This document shows, in pieces, positions 24,729 through 33,826 of a DNA stretch of 64,000 bases; position 1 is the first letter of the stretch; every line of letters begins with the position of its first letter. The notes under the pieces are model-generated. The model was not told the origin of the DNA. It did not search any database and saw only the letters and a list, made by a program, of their open reading frames with translations. The position numbers and the translations under genes are program-made. Source of the stretch: Beggiatoa leptomitoformis (GTDB lineage Bacteria; Pseudomonadota; Gammaproteobacteria; Beggiatoales; Beggiatoaceae); the NCBI RefSeq assembly GCF_001305575.3, contig NZ_CP012373.2, forward strand, positions 682,001 through 746,000, given 5' to 3'.

Positions 24729-25802
24729 ATGTCAGTTATCAATAAAGTTACAACTCGTCGCCAATTTTTAAAGCAATCTCTTGTTTTAACGGGTGCAATG
24801 ATGACAATGCCCAAGTTGGTTCAAGCGCGTCAAGCATTAACCATTGCCGTTTATGGCGGGGCGTTTAAGCAGATTTTTGACCAATATATTTACCCCGATT
24901 TTACGCAAGCGACAGGAATCGATGTTAATTCAATTGCTATTCCGAGCAGTGAGGCATGGATTGGACAGTTAGAAGTTGCCTTGCGGAATCATTTTATACC
25001 TGCCGATGTTTCATTGGTGTCACAAATGGGAATGGCAGAGGGGCAAGCTATTAATGTGTGGGCGAATTTGGATATTACAGCGTCATCTACAGTGCCATTG
25101 GTCGCGCCACATTTGTTTCAGGATTTAACACAAAAACAAGTTTATGGGGTTGGTGCAATGTTGCGGGCAATTTCCCTTGTAACCGACGCAAGCGTTTATC
25201 CAACCGCACCAACACATTGGGCAAGTTTATGGGATAACACGAAAAAAGATAAGTTAGGGCTTATGTGTTTGGTTAATAACTCTTTTTTATTAGAGATTAC
25301 AGCATTAAGTTTTTTTGGGGGTATCGATATCCTCAACACAGAAGAAGGGTTGCTGAAAGTATTTGACAAGTTACAAACCCTCAAAGAACAAGTGACCTTG
25401 TGGTATCGAGATGCAGAACAATTTCCGATTGCGTTGCATGAGGGCGAAATTACAAAAGGTCAGTTTTATCATGATGCGGCTTTACTCGCGCAAGCAGATG
25501 GTATTGCATTAAATAGTATTTTTCCTGAAGAGGGTGTGGTTGTGGATGCGGAATATTGGGCAGTAACCGCAAATAGTGCGCGACAAGCGGAAGCTCTAAT
25601 TTTTATAGATTATATGTGTCAACCTGCGATACAAGCACGTTTAGCAAAGTACTTGCATGTGATACCCGTTATCGCACAACAATCGCTAGGACTGTCTCCA
25701 GCAGAATTGGCAATCCCTACACATTTCGTTGTCCCTAATTATGCGTTTCATCGAGAAAAGCAGGATTGGTTGGCACAAAAATGGAGTGAGTTAATTGTTT
25801 AG
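24729..25802 (+). CDS. Tat-exported extracellular solute-binding protein (PotD-like)
   Basis: A twin-arginine signal peptide (TTRRQFLKQSLVLTGAMMT) is followed by a periplasmic binding fold of the polyamine/PotD type (LTIAVYGGAFKQIFDQYIYPDFTQATG, and a C-terminal EYWAVTANSARQAEALIFIDYM). At 357 residues it is full length. No ABC permease or ATPase gene is adjacent; the next gene encodes a small membrane protein 26 bases downstream. The ligand cannot be read from sequence. It may feed a transporter encoded elsewhere or act as a sensor component for the chemoreceptor two genes downstream. Confidence 0.85.
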   Translation: MSVINKVTTRRQFLKQSLVLTGAMMTMPKLVQARQALTIAVYGGAFKQIFDQYIYPDFTQATGIDVNSIAIPSSEAWIGQLEVALRNHFIPADVSLVSQMGMAEGQAINVWANLDITASSTVPLVAPHLFQDLTQKQVYGVGAMLRAISLVTDASVYPTAPTHWASLWDNTKKDKLGLMCLVNNSFLLEITALSFFGGIDILNTEEGLLKVFDKLQTLKEQVTLWYRDAEQFPIALHEGEITKGQFYHDAALLAQADGIALNSIFPEEGVVVDAEYWAVTANSARQAEALIFIDYMCQPAIQARLAKYLHVIPVIAQQSLGLSPAELAIPTHFVVPNYAFHREKQDWLAQKWSELIV

Positions 25803-25828
25803 GTTTTTATAAAAGTGGATATAAGAAT

Positions 25829-26107
25829 ATGTTACAAATAATTATTATTTTAAAGGGCTTGGTGGAGATTGCCTTATTTGCGTTACTAGGGCAGGGAATT
25901 TTATATCTGTTGGCAGGTCAAACACGCCAGCACAACCCGTTTTATACACTATTACAAATCATTACGTTACCTGCGTTAAAGTTGACTCGTTTACTGATGC
26001 CACGTGTGATTGTTGATAAACACATTGGGATTATTACCTTTTTTTTGGTGTTGTGGATTGAGCTATTACTGATTTATTTGAAAGTACAACTCGTTAGAAG
26101 TTTGTAA
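25829..26107 (+). CDS. Small integral membrane protein
   Basis: The 92 residues contain two hydrophobic segments (about 3-28 and 66-88) joined by NPFYTLLQIITLPALKLTRLLMP, a layout loosely like half of a YggT-family protein. No family assignment is firm. It lies between the binding-protein gene (26-base gap) and a chemoreceptor (28-base gap), so the three are probably one transcript. Confidence 0.65.
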   Translation: MLQIIIILKGLVEIALFALLGQGILYLLAGQTRQHNPFYTLLQIITLPALKLTRLLMPRVIVDKHIGIITFFLVLWIELLLIYLKVQLVRSL

Positions 26108-26135
26108 CTTTACACTTAATTAACAAGGTATCGAT

Positions 26136-28559
26136 ATGAAAAGTATTAGTATTGGTAAAAAGTTTATCATATTGGCCATTTTTTCTATTATCGCCATTAT
26201 TAGTATTGGTTTGTATGGCTTATATAACATTCGCGCTACATTTGCGTGGGTTGGGAATGTGTACAACACTGCACAAGATATTCAACATATTGCATTTGAG
26301 ATGGGTGAGCCTTTAAATAAGGTTCATCAATTGTCCTTGTTGATTGTTACTGTTCCGCATCAAAAAATGCAACTTGATTTATACGAGCAACAAAAAAAAC
26401 TGATAAAGCAAATAGATGACACTATTAAAGTATGGCATGACCATGTTATGACAGCCAAAGAGCAAAATAGGGTCACACAGGTTGAGCAGGCGTGGCAACA
26501 GTATAAAAAACTGTCTTCTTACACTACGGAAACCTTATTGGAAGGCTATCGAGAAGCTGCTTTTATGAATGCAAGCGGTGCAGAACGACAACAATTTGAT
26601 GTATTACTCGATGTTTTTCATCAGTGGGTAACTGAGTACACGAAAACAGCACAACAAATTCAAGAAAATGCAAATGCAACTTATTATTCAACATTAACCG
26701 TTTCACTAGTTGCCTTAGTTGTATTGGTGTTATTGGTTGCTGTATTTAATTTTTACACCGCAAAATTAATTATCCGACCACTTAACAAAGCGGTTGCTAT
26801 TGCCAATGCGGTTGCAAACGGTAATTTAAATAATGAAATAATCGTGTTAAACCATGATGAGAGCGGACAATTATTACAAGCATTGGAACGGATGCAAACC
26901 CAACTTCGTGGAAAAATCGCTGAAGAAAAACGCATTACAGAAGAAGCGTTGCGTATTAATCAGGCCCTAGATAGCGTTACAACCAGTGTATTGATTGCAG
27001 ATAATAACTATAAAATCATCTATATGAATAATGCATTAAAAACATTATTCCAACAAGAAGCGGAGAAATTGCGCCGTGAATTACCCTTGTTTGACCCTGA
27101 TAAACTTCTTTACGAACCTGTTGATATACTACATAAAAACCCACAGGCGCATCGTAATTTATTGAAAAATCTAAAAGCAACTGAAAAAGCAAAGTTAGAC
27201 CTTGATAGCCTCGTCATAGAATATATGCTAACCCCCGTTATAAATGGTAATGGCGAGCGACTAGGGTTTGTAAAAGAATTTAACAATCGTACTCAGGAAT
27301 TTGCGACAGAACAAGAGATTAATCAAGTTATCCACACTGCCTCACAGGGTAACTTTACACAACGCATTCGCTTGACAGATAAGGCTGGTTTTTTCAAAAC
27401 GGTTAGCGAAAGCCTTAATCAAATTATGGATTTAAATCAACAAGTCATCAAAGATACCATGCGGATGTTTGCGGCATTGGCAAAAGGGGATTTAACACAA
27501 ACCATTAACACACTGTATGTGGGCGAATTTGCACAATTAAAAATGGATGCAAATGCAACGGTGTGTAAATTAACGGAGGTGATGGGGTTAATTCAAAAGT
27601 CAGCAAATATGGTTGATTCTGTTGCAGAATCTCTGTTACAAGGAAATACGAGTTTAAGCCAGCGCACAGAAGAACAAGCTGCTGCATTAGAAGAAACCGC
27701 TGCAAGTATTGAAGAAATGACCAGTATTGTTCAACAAAATGCGGAAAATGCGCGGCAAGCGAATGAACTAGCCATGAATGCGCGGAAAGATGCTCAAGAA
27801 GGCGGCGATGTTGTCAACGCGACGATTGCCGCAATGGTCAATATTAATACCAGTAGTAAACGTGTGACAGATATTATAGGCGTGATTAACGACATCGCAT
27901 TTCAAACGAATTTGCTGGCCCTTAATGCGGCTGTTGAAGCTGCGCGAGCAGGTGAACAAGGGCGTGGATTTGCAGTCGTTGCTGCGGAAGTTCGCAATCT
28001 CGCTCAGCGTAGCGCAGAAGCAGCCAAAGAAATCAAAACCCTCATTGAAGACAGTGTGAACAAGGTCAATGAAGGGTCTGTATTGGTTAATCAATCTGGT
28101 GCGACATTACAACGTATTTTTCTAGCCGTCAAAAAAGTTAGTGATATTATTGCGGAAATTACAGCAGCGAGTCAGGAACAAGCGGCAGGTATTCATCAAG
28201 TCAATAAAGCCATCAGCCAAATGGATGAAATGACACAACAAAATAGCAATATGGTTTCACAAGCTAAAGAAGCGAGTGAAATCATGCGTGAGCAAGCTAG
28301 CCAATTGATGAAACACACGGCATTTTTTCGGTTAAGTACAACAGAGTTGCCTTCCCCTACCCATAATACAACCGTTGAACAGGTTACAAAGCCTGTTAAA
28401 AAGATAAACACCCCAAGTGTTAAACAAGTTCATTATCAACATCTTGAGAACTTACACGCACAGCAAAATGCAAAAAAAGCTTCAAAATTAGCTTCTTCTA
28501 CTTATTCTTCGCCCACCCGCGCAAAGGTAAAAAAAGAGGATGATTGGGAAGATTTTTAG
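26136..28559 (+). CDS. Methyl-accepting chemotaxis protein with C-terminal CheR-tether motif
   Basis: The 807-residue receptor has membrane helices near 9-31 and 187-210, a periplasmic four-helix-like sensor, HAMP, a PAS-like domain (about 275-395) and the MCP signalling domain with [20 protein letters not shown] at the tip. After the methylation helices a basic, Lys/Ser/Thr-rich flexible tail of about 80 residues ends in DWEDF. This fits the xWxxF pentapeptide that tethers CheR/CheB methylation enzymes. It may sense a ligand delivered by the binding protein encoded just upstream. Confidence 0.95.
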   Translation: MKSISIGKKFIILAIFSIIAIISIGLYGLYNIRATFAWVGNVYNTAQDIQHIAFEMGEPLNKVHQLSLLIVTVPHQKMQLDLYEQQKKLIKQIDDTIKVWHDHVMTAKEQNRVTQVEQAWQQYKKLSSYTTETLLEGYREAAFMNASGAERQQFDVLLDVFHQWVTEYTKTAQQIQENANATYYSTLTVSLVALVVLVLLVAVFNFYTAKLIIRPLNKAVAIANAVANGNLNNEIIVLNHDESGQLLQALERMQTQLRGKIAEEKRITEEALRINQALDSVTTSVLIADNNYKIIYMNNALKTLFQQEAEKLRRELPLFDPDKLLYEPVDILHKNPQAHRNLLKNLKATEKAKLDLDSLVIEYMLTPVINGNGERLGFVKEFNNRTQEFATEQEINQVIHTASQGNFTQRIRLTDKAGFFKTVSESLNQIMDLNQQVIKDTMRMFAALAKGDLTQTINTLYVGEFAQLKMDANATVCKLTEVMGLIQKSANMVDSVAESLLQGNTSLSQRTEEQAAALEETAASIEEMTSIVQQNAENARQANELAMNARKDAQEGGDVVNATIAAMVNINTSSKRVTDIIGVINDIAFQTNLLALNAAVEAARAGEQGRGFAVVAAEVRNLAQRSAEAAKEIKTLIEDSVNKVNEGSVLVNQSGATLQRIFLAVKKVSDIIAEITAASQEQAAGIHQVNKAISQMDEMTQQNSNMVSQAKEASEIMREQASQLMKHTAFFRLSTTELPSPTHNTTVEQVTKPVKKINTPSVKQVHYQHLENLHAQQNAKKASKLASSTYSSPTRAKVKKEDDWEDF

Positions 28560-28574
28560 ACCCTGCCGTAAAGC

Positions 28575-28666
28575 TTGTCTAAATCAGAATTATTAGAATC
28601 GGCGTTTTAAAAATAGTGTTTTTTGCTTGTAAACTCTGTTAATTTTGAAAGCTCTGATTTAGACAA
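28575..28666. repeat. Inverted repeat with TTGTCTAAATCAGA ends
   Basis: TTGTCTAAATCAGA (28575-28588) and TCTGATTTAGACAA (28653-28666) are a perfect 14-bp inverted repeat around 64 AT-rich bases. Single related arms occur at 35845-35859 (TTGTCTGAATCAGAA) and 14856-14870 (TTGTTTGAATCAGAA), all just after stop codons. It is a small dispersed non-coding element, or a terminator derived from one. Confidence 0.55.
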
Positions 28667-28697
28667 CCCTTAACTGGGTTGATGTTAGGATAATGAT

Positions 28698-30971
28698 ATG
28701 CAAGCAGATTACTGGCTTATTGGGGGGCAAGTACAAGGCGTTGGTTTTCGTCCTTACATTTATCGGCTGGCAACAGAATTATGCTTGTTAGGATGGGTAA
28801 AAAATTTATCAGGACAAGTTGAAATCCATGTGCAAGGCACAGAAACCCAATTACATACTTTCGCTACTCAATTATTAAAACATCCCCCGCCCTTAGCAAA
28901 ACCTTTCATTTTACAACATACTGCTTGCGCGCTGGTTGCGGTAAACTCCTTTAGCATTGCATCCAGCCTGCAAACGCAAGCCGATATTCATGTTCCGCCA
29001 GATTATTTTATTTGTGACGATTGCTTGCACGAGCTACATAATCCTTGCGATAGACATTATCACTACCCCTTTATTAACTGCACCCAATGTGGGGCGCGTT
29101 ACACCTTAATTCAGCGTCTGCCGTATGACCGTGCGGATACCAGCATGGCAAATTTCCCTTTATGTGCAGATTGTCAGGCGGAATATGATAATCCCAGTAA
29201 TAGGCGTTTTCATGCGCAGCCATTGGCGTGTCCTGCGTGCGGTGTGGGGCTTTGTTTTCGAGAGGCACAAACCGCGACAACACCGTTTATTTATAACGCA
29301 AGACAAACTGCAACGGCATTATCTGCTTGTGTTCAGGCACTACAAGCAGGAAAAATTGTTGCTATAAAGGGGATTGGTGGTTATCACTTACTTTGTTTAG
29401 CCCGTTCAGATACTGCCATCCAACGCTTACGCACACGTAAAGCGCGTCCCGATAAGCCATTAGCCGTTATGTTTCCTATACATGGTAAAGACGGTTTAAC
29501 GTTTATACGTCAACAATTACAGGTGAGTCCTGTTGCTGCCCGTTGTTTATCTAGCCCTGTCCGTCCAATTGTTTTATTACCCCGTCGTACAGATTGCAAT
29601 TTATCCGCTTTTCTTGCACCGCAATTAAATGAAATTGGGGCAATGTTGCCTTATAGCCCTTTGCATCACTTATTGTTGACAGCATTGGCTGAGCCTATCG
29701 TAGCGACTTCAGCAAACCTGAGTGGTGAACCTGTTTTAACAGATAATCAATTAGTTGAACAACGCTTGCAAACAGTAGCAGATGCGTTTTTACATCATAA
29801 CCGTGAGATTATTCGCCCAGCCGATGATTCGGTTATGCGGGTAATTCACCAACAACCGCGACCATTACGAATTGGGCGCGGTCTTGCGCCATTAGAATTA
29901 ACCCTGCCTTTTCGGCTGCCTTATCCTGTGTTAGCCGTTGGCGCACAATTAAAAAACACGATTGCGTTAGCATGGGAACAGCGCGTTGTGATGTCGCCGC
30001 ATATTGGAGATTTGGGGACAGCGCGGAGTATAGATGTTTTTAATCAAATAATTAATGATTTACAACGCTTATATGCGGTGTCCGCAACGGCCGTGATTTG
30101 CGACGCACACCCACAATATGCAAGTAGTCGTTGGGCAAAACAAAGCGGTTTACCTGTGCATTCTGTTTATCATCATCATGCTCATGCGTCAGCCATTGCG
30201 GGCGAATTTCCACAAGCATTACCATGGCTTGTTTTTACATGGGATGGTGTCGGGTTAGGGCAAGATGGCACTTTGTGGGGCGGCGATGCACTCTATGGAC
30301 AAGCAGGTGCATGGCAACGGGTGGCACGGATGCGTCCTTTTTCTTTGTTAGGGGGGGATAAGGTGGGGCGTGAACCCTATCGCAGTGCAGCGGGTTTATG
30401 TTGGGAAGTTGGATTACCGTTTTCTGTGGCTACAATTGATAGTGATTTGCTCTATCACGCTTGGCAAAAACGCTTAAATTGCGTAACAACCACGTCTGTT
30501 GGTCGCTTGTTTGATGCAGCCGCTGTGCTGATTGGTTTTTCACCTGTTGTGAGTTATGAAGGACAAGCCCCCATGTTTTTAGAATCCTTGTGTTGCTCAC
30601 AAATATCTCACGATATTCCTATGTTACCGTTGTCTCGGGTTGGTGACTTATGGGAAAGCGATTGGTCTCCCTTGCTACCTTATTTGCAAACCACACAAAG
30701 TAGTCAACAAATCCGTGCTGAAGGGTTTCATCAAGCAATGGCACAAGCATTATTGCAACAAGCCCTAAAAATTCGCACAGAAAAAACTGTCGGACAAATT
30801 GGTTTAACGGGTGGTGTTTTTCAAAATCGATACTTAACCGAGTTAGTTATTGCCCAATTAAATGCCGTCGGTTTTGAGGTTTTTTTACCAACACAACTTC
30901 CTTGCAATGATGGTGGTATGAGTTTTGGACAAATAATAGAAGCTGGCAATAGATTATTAGAACGGGTGTAG
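28698..30971 (+). CDS. hypF: Carbamoyltransferase HypF, [NiFe]-hydrogenase maturation
   Basis: Uses carbamoyl phosphate and ATP to make the thiocarboxamide on HypE that becomes the CN ligand of the [NiFe] site. The 757-residue protein is full length. It has an acylphosphatase domain (GGQVQGVGFRPYIYRLA), two zinc-finger-like units (CDDC...CTQC and CADC...CPAC), a YrdC-like domain (AIKGIGGYHLLCLA, RKARPDKPLAVM) and a Kae1-like domain with VYHHHAHASAIAGE and GLTGGVFQN. No other hyp or hydrogenase gene is in the window, so hydrogenase genes must lie elsewhere. Confidence 0.97.
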   Translation: MQADYWLIGGQVQGVGFRPYIYRLATELCLLGWVKNLSGQVEIHVQGTETQLHTFATQLLKHPPPLAKPFILQHTACALVAVNSFSIASSLQTQADIHVPPDYFICDDCLHELHNPCDRHYHYPFINCTQCGARYTLIQRLPYDRADTSMANFPLCADCQAEYDNPSNRRFHAQPLACPACGVGLCFREAQTATTPFIYNARQTATALSACVQALQAGKIVAIKGIGGYHLLCLARSDTAIQRLRTRKARPDKPLAVMFPIHGKDGLTFIRQQLQVSPVAARCLSSPVRPIVLLPRRTDCNLSAFLAPQLNEIGAMLPYSPLHHLLLTALAEPIVATSANLSGEPVLTDNQLVEQRLQTVADAFLHHNREIIRPADDSVMRVIHQQPRPLRIGRGLAPLELTLPFRLPYPVLAVGAQLKNTIALAWEQRVVMSPHIGDLGTARSIDVFNQIINDLQRLYAVSATAVICDAHPQYASSRWAKQSGLPVHSVYHHHAHASAIAGEFPQALPWLVFTWDGVGLGQDGTLWGGDALYGQAGAWQRVARMRPFSLLGGDKVGREPYRSAAGLCWEVGLPFSVATIDSDLLYHAWQKRLNCVTTTSVGRLFDAAAVLIGFSPVVSYEGQAPMFLESLCCSQISHDIPMLPLSRVGDLWESDWSPLLPYLQTTQSSQQIRAEGFHQAMAQALLQQALKIRTEKTVGQIGLTGGVFQNRYLTELVIAQLNAVGFEVFLPTQLPCNDGGMSFGQIIEAGNRLLERV

Positions 30972-30980
30972 AAAAAATAT

Positions 30981-31045
30981 AAACGCTATTAGTGTTTAAA
31001 ACGTATTTAGTATTTTTTACGTTATAAATGTTAATAGCGTTTTTA
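30981..31045 (+). terminator. Probable terminator downstream of hypF
   Basis: AAACGCTATTA (30981-30991) pairs with TAATAGCGTTT (31032-31042), followed by T-rich sequence. The 40-base loop holds a smaller inverted repeat (AACGT/ACGTT). A second copy of the left arm (AAACGCTATTA) appears at about 31507 in the same intergenic region. Confidence 0.6.
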
Positions 31046-31843
31046 ATTTTGCTAGAAAAATTCTATTCTTTTTTTGAATCTAAACCTAGCGCGTGAAATG
31101 AGAAAAAATTAGAAGAAAATTGCGTTTATTGCGTACCAAATGGCGAGTATTACGAGGAGAAAATAAGGGGGATAAATAGCGGGAAATGTAGATTAACAAC
31201 TAAGGGGCAATTAGTTGGTTTACTAGCTTAATAACATAGTAAATAAGCATTTTTTATAAAAAATTTATATTATGTAGATTCAGTGTAGATTATAAAAACA
31301 ACCATTATTTTTAATAAAAATCATGTTATTATATAAAAATAATAACACAGTCTTAAAATAAGTCCAATACAGAAATAGCCTTATTCTCCTTTCTTTTTCA
31401 CACGATTTAGCAACACTAAAATCCTTCCAGTGGCGCAAAAAAACCGCTTAATTTTTCGCCTGATTTCCTCACATAAATTATTTACATTACGTAATAGCAA
31501 TAATAAAACGCTATTAATGTGTTTAACATAACAAACATTAAATATATAAATAATGTTATTAACTTTATAAAAATAAGACCACGAAATAATCTTGCATGAT
31601 TAAAAATTACCTAAATAACTTAATGATTATTTATTTTTATACTATAAAAATTAATAATTAAAATTTATTATTAATGAAATAAAAAAATACAACTTGTCAA
31701 GTTAGCCCACGCACAGCAATATCTTGTACAACACAACAAGGGAAACAAGCGTGTTTTACAGACAGTGATATGACACTACTGTGATGGTTTTTAACTAAAA
31801 TATAATAAACAACAATTATTTGTGATGGACGAGGAGAGCGTTT
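31046..31843. promoter_or_regulatory. AT-rich intergenic region upstream of phosphoribulokinase
   Basis: About 800 bases carry no credible gene. Seen features are a perfect -10 hexamer TATAAT at 31801-31806, a GAGGAG ribosome site just before the start codon, a 13-base perfect dyad AACTTGTCAAGTT at 31691-31703 suitable as an operator, and many short A/T runs. A good -35 hexamer at the expected spacing is lacking, which would fit activator-dependent transcription, for example by a LysR-type CbbR; that is inference. Confidence 0.5.
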
Positions 31844-32722
31844 ATGTCAGTCAAACACCCGATTATTGCAGTCACTGGCTCATCAGGTGCAGGAACAACA
31901 ACCGTCAAGAAGGCGTTTGAAAATATGTTCCGTCGTTTAAAACTCAAAACGGGGGTTGTAGAAGGTGATTGTTTTCATCGCTATAACCGCATAGAAATGA
32001 AAGAAGCGATGGCGAAAGCAGAGGCTGAAGGGCGCATCATGAGCCATTTTGGGCCTGATGCAAACTTATTCCACAAACTGGAAGAGTTGTTTGTAAAATA
32101 TTCACAAACAGGAACAGGATTAAGACGTTACTACTTACATAACGAGTCAGAAGCAGCCCCCTACAATCAAGACCCCGGAACATTCACCGATTGGGAAGAA
32201 CTTACCACAGATACCGATTTGTTATTTTATGAAGGGTTACATGGCGGTATTGTGACCAAAGACATTGATGTCACACAATGGGTTGATTTACTCATCGGTG
32301 TCGTCCCCAGTATTAATTTAGAATGGATTCAAAAGATTAACCGCGATATTGCCGAGCGTGGACATTCACCAGAAGCGATTGTGCATACCATTTTGCGCCG
32401 TATGCCAGATTACATTAACTACATCGTGCCACAATTTTCGCGCACACATATCAACTTTCAGCGCGTCCCACTAGTGGATACTTCCAACCCATTTATTGCA
32501 CGGGATATTCCAACAGCCGATGAAAGTCTAGTCGTGATTCGCTTTAACAAATATCGTGACCAAGATTATCCTTATTTACTCAAGATGATTCATGATTCAT
32601 TCATGTCTCGCCCAAATACGCTAGTGATTCCGGGCGGGAAAATCGCCTTTGCACTACAAGTTATTTTTACGCCCATTGTAGAAAGAATGATGGAAAACAG
32701 ACGGAAAGCGTTGTTACTCTAG
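31844..32722 (+). CDS. cbbP: Phosphoribulokinase (Calvin cycle)
   Basis: Phosphorylates ribulose 5-phosphate to ribulose 1,5-bisphosphate for CO2 fixation. The 292-residue protein is of the proteobacterial (class I) type: P-loop IAVTGSSGAGTTTVKKAF, GDCFHRYNRIEMK, NHFGPDANLFHKL-like SHFGPDANLFHKLE, LLFYEGLHGG, and RRMPDYINYIVPQFSRTHINF. The length is normal. It is monocistronic, with a strong terminator behind it; RuBisCO genes are not in the window. It supports an autotrophic lifestyle. Confidence 0.96.
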   Translation: MSVKHPIIAVTGSSGAGTTTVKKAFENMFRRLKLKTGVVEGDCFHRYNRIEMKEAMAKAEAEGRIMSHFGPDANLFHKLEELFVKYSQTGTGLRRYYLHNESEAAPYNQDPGTFTDWEELTTDTDLLFYEGLHGGIVTKDIDVTQWVDLLIGVVPSINLEWIQKINRDIAERGHSPEAIVHTILRRMPDYINYIVPQFSRTHINFQRVPLVDTSNPFIARDIPTADESLVVIRFNKYRDQDYPYLLKMIHDSFMSRPNTLVIPGGKIAFALQVIFTPIVERMMENRRKALLL

Positions 32723-32765
32723 GCGTTTAAAAAAGCTGTTTTTGTTTTAGCTTTTTATAAATATT

Positions 32766-32790
32766 AAAAACCCCGTTACAGGGGTTTTTT
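32766..32790 (+). terminator. Intrinsic terminator of phosphoribulokinase gene
   Basis: AAACCCC and GGGGTTT form a stem around GTTACA, followed by a T-run. The A-run before it would also let it work on the minus strand. Confidence 0.9.
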
Positions 32791-32920
32791 GCTTTGTGCG
32801 ATGAGCCATTACCTACCTTGTTTTGAAATAACGTTAGAATGGAATGACACGTTACACTACGCTAACAACGCTATGCTTGCTATAATGCATTGTTATAATT
32901 TATAAAATTAAAGGTGCGCT

Positions 32921-33445
32921 ATGGCTAAATTTACAACCGTTTTAATTCCAGCCGATCACTATTTTATCCCTTCCCAAGAAGCGATTATGGCAGCTAAGTT
33001 ACTAATGGAAAAATATTTCCCTGACCGAGGTGATGATGTTAAATCTTGTACTTGGGAAAAACCCTTTTTTATTGAAGGGCGTGATGCTTTTGAAGAGATG
33101 ATTTGCCCTGCCTGTGGCGAGACGGTTAATCGCTTTGAATTAGAGTCTTTTGAATCAGCGTCTGAAGAAGAAAATGATGATGATTGGGATGAAGAATGGT
33201 GGTATGTGTTTCTCGAAAAATTGAGCGAGTCAGATAATCCCATCGCAACGCAAATACTCATGCCTTGTTGCAATCAGGCGGTAGTCGCAGAAAATATTCG
33301 TTTTCCCTACGATGCGGGTTTTGCACGGTTTAAATTATGGTTGCCTGATCCCGGTGATTCGATGAATGTCACTAATGAACAATTAGCGAATCTTGAAACA
33401 ACACTAGGCTGTAAATTAATTCATATCTCAGAAGTTAATTCGTAA
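32921..33445 (+). CDS. Hypothetical acidic protein with Cys pairs
   Basis: The family is not recognised. The 174-residue product is soluble, with no signal peptide. It contains CPACGE (about 64-69) and a later MPCCNQ, which together could make a zinc ribbon. Between them is a very acidic stretch (SASEEENDDDWDEEWWY). The N-terminus reads FTTVLIPADHYFIPSQEAI. It sits alone between two terminators, convergent with a candidate small RNA. Confidence 0.7.
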   Translation: MAKFTTVLIPADHYFIPSQEAIMAAKLLMEKYFPDRGDDVKSCTWEKPFFIEGRDAFEEMICPACGETVNRFELESFESASEEENDDDWDEEWWYVFLEKLSESDNPIATQILMPCCNQAVVAENIRFPYDAGFARFKLWLPDPGDSMNVTNEQLANLETTLGCKLIHISEVNS

Positions 33446-33496
33446 TCAATTAATTATTTTTTAATCAATTTTTATTCAGATAATACTCAAACGCCC

Positions 33497-33632
33497 AAAA
33501 AAAGAGGGGCAGTTCCGCGAGGAATCGCCCCTTCAAATGCTAACGGTAAATCTAGGTAACGTGACTCCCAGATTACCTCCCCATACACCAGATTAGGTAG
33601 GTGTCATCTGGGCATGGCTACCCCGATTTTAT
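33497..33632 (-). ncRNA. Candidate structured small RNA with intrinsic terminator
   Basis: On the minus strand the region ends in a GC-rich hairpin (GGGGC...GCCCC at 33531-33506, inner TTCC/GGAA stem) running directly into seven T (33503-33497). Upstream lie further stem-forming pairs: CCAGAT/ATCTGG and GGTAA/TTACC, separated by GGGGAGG and CTGGGAG segments. No open reading frame fits. No promoter is certain; TTGGTA about 20 bases before CATAAA is a weak candidate. It does not carry the core motifs of 4.5S, 6S, tmRNA or RNase P RNA. The rest of this 381-base gap is AT-rich leader of metG. Confidence 0.45.
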
Positions 33633-33826
33633 GCACTATCTATGCCTAAAAATACCAAAAACTCTCTTTTTATTTACTTATTTCAAGAAGAGAAAATAAC
33701 TTAACTTTATTTTAAAATCAATTAATTACCTACTATAATAAAATAAACGTTCATCAGTAATACCCCAAACTCAGTAAAATTCATTTAAACTTAACAACCA
33801 TTCAATTCCGTTAAAAAATTATAATC

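Noticed and set aside
33497-33632. 4.5S, 6S, tmRNA or RNase P RNA
   Set aside because: The diagnostic core sequences of these RNAs were not found in either orientation.
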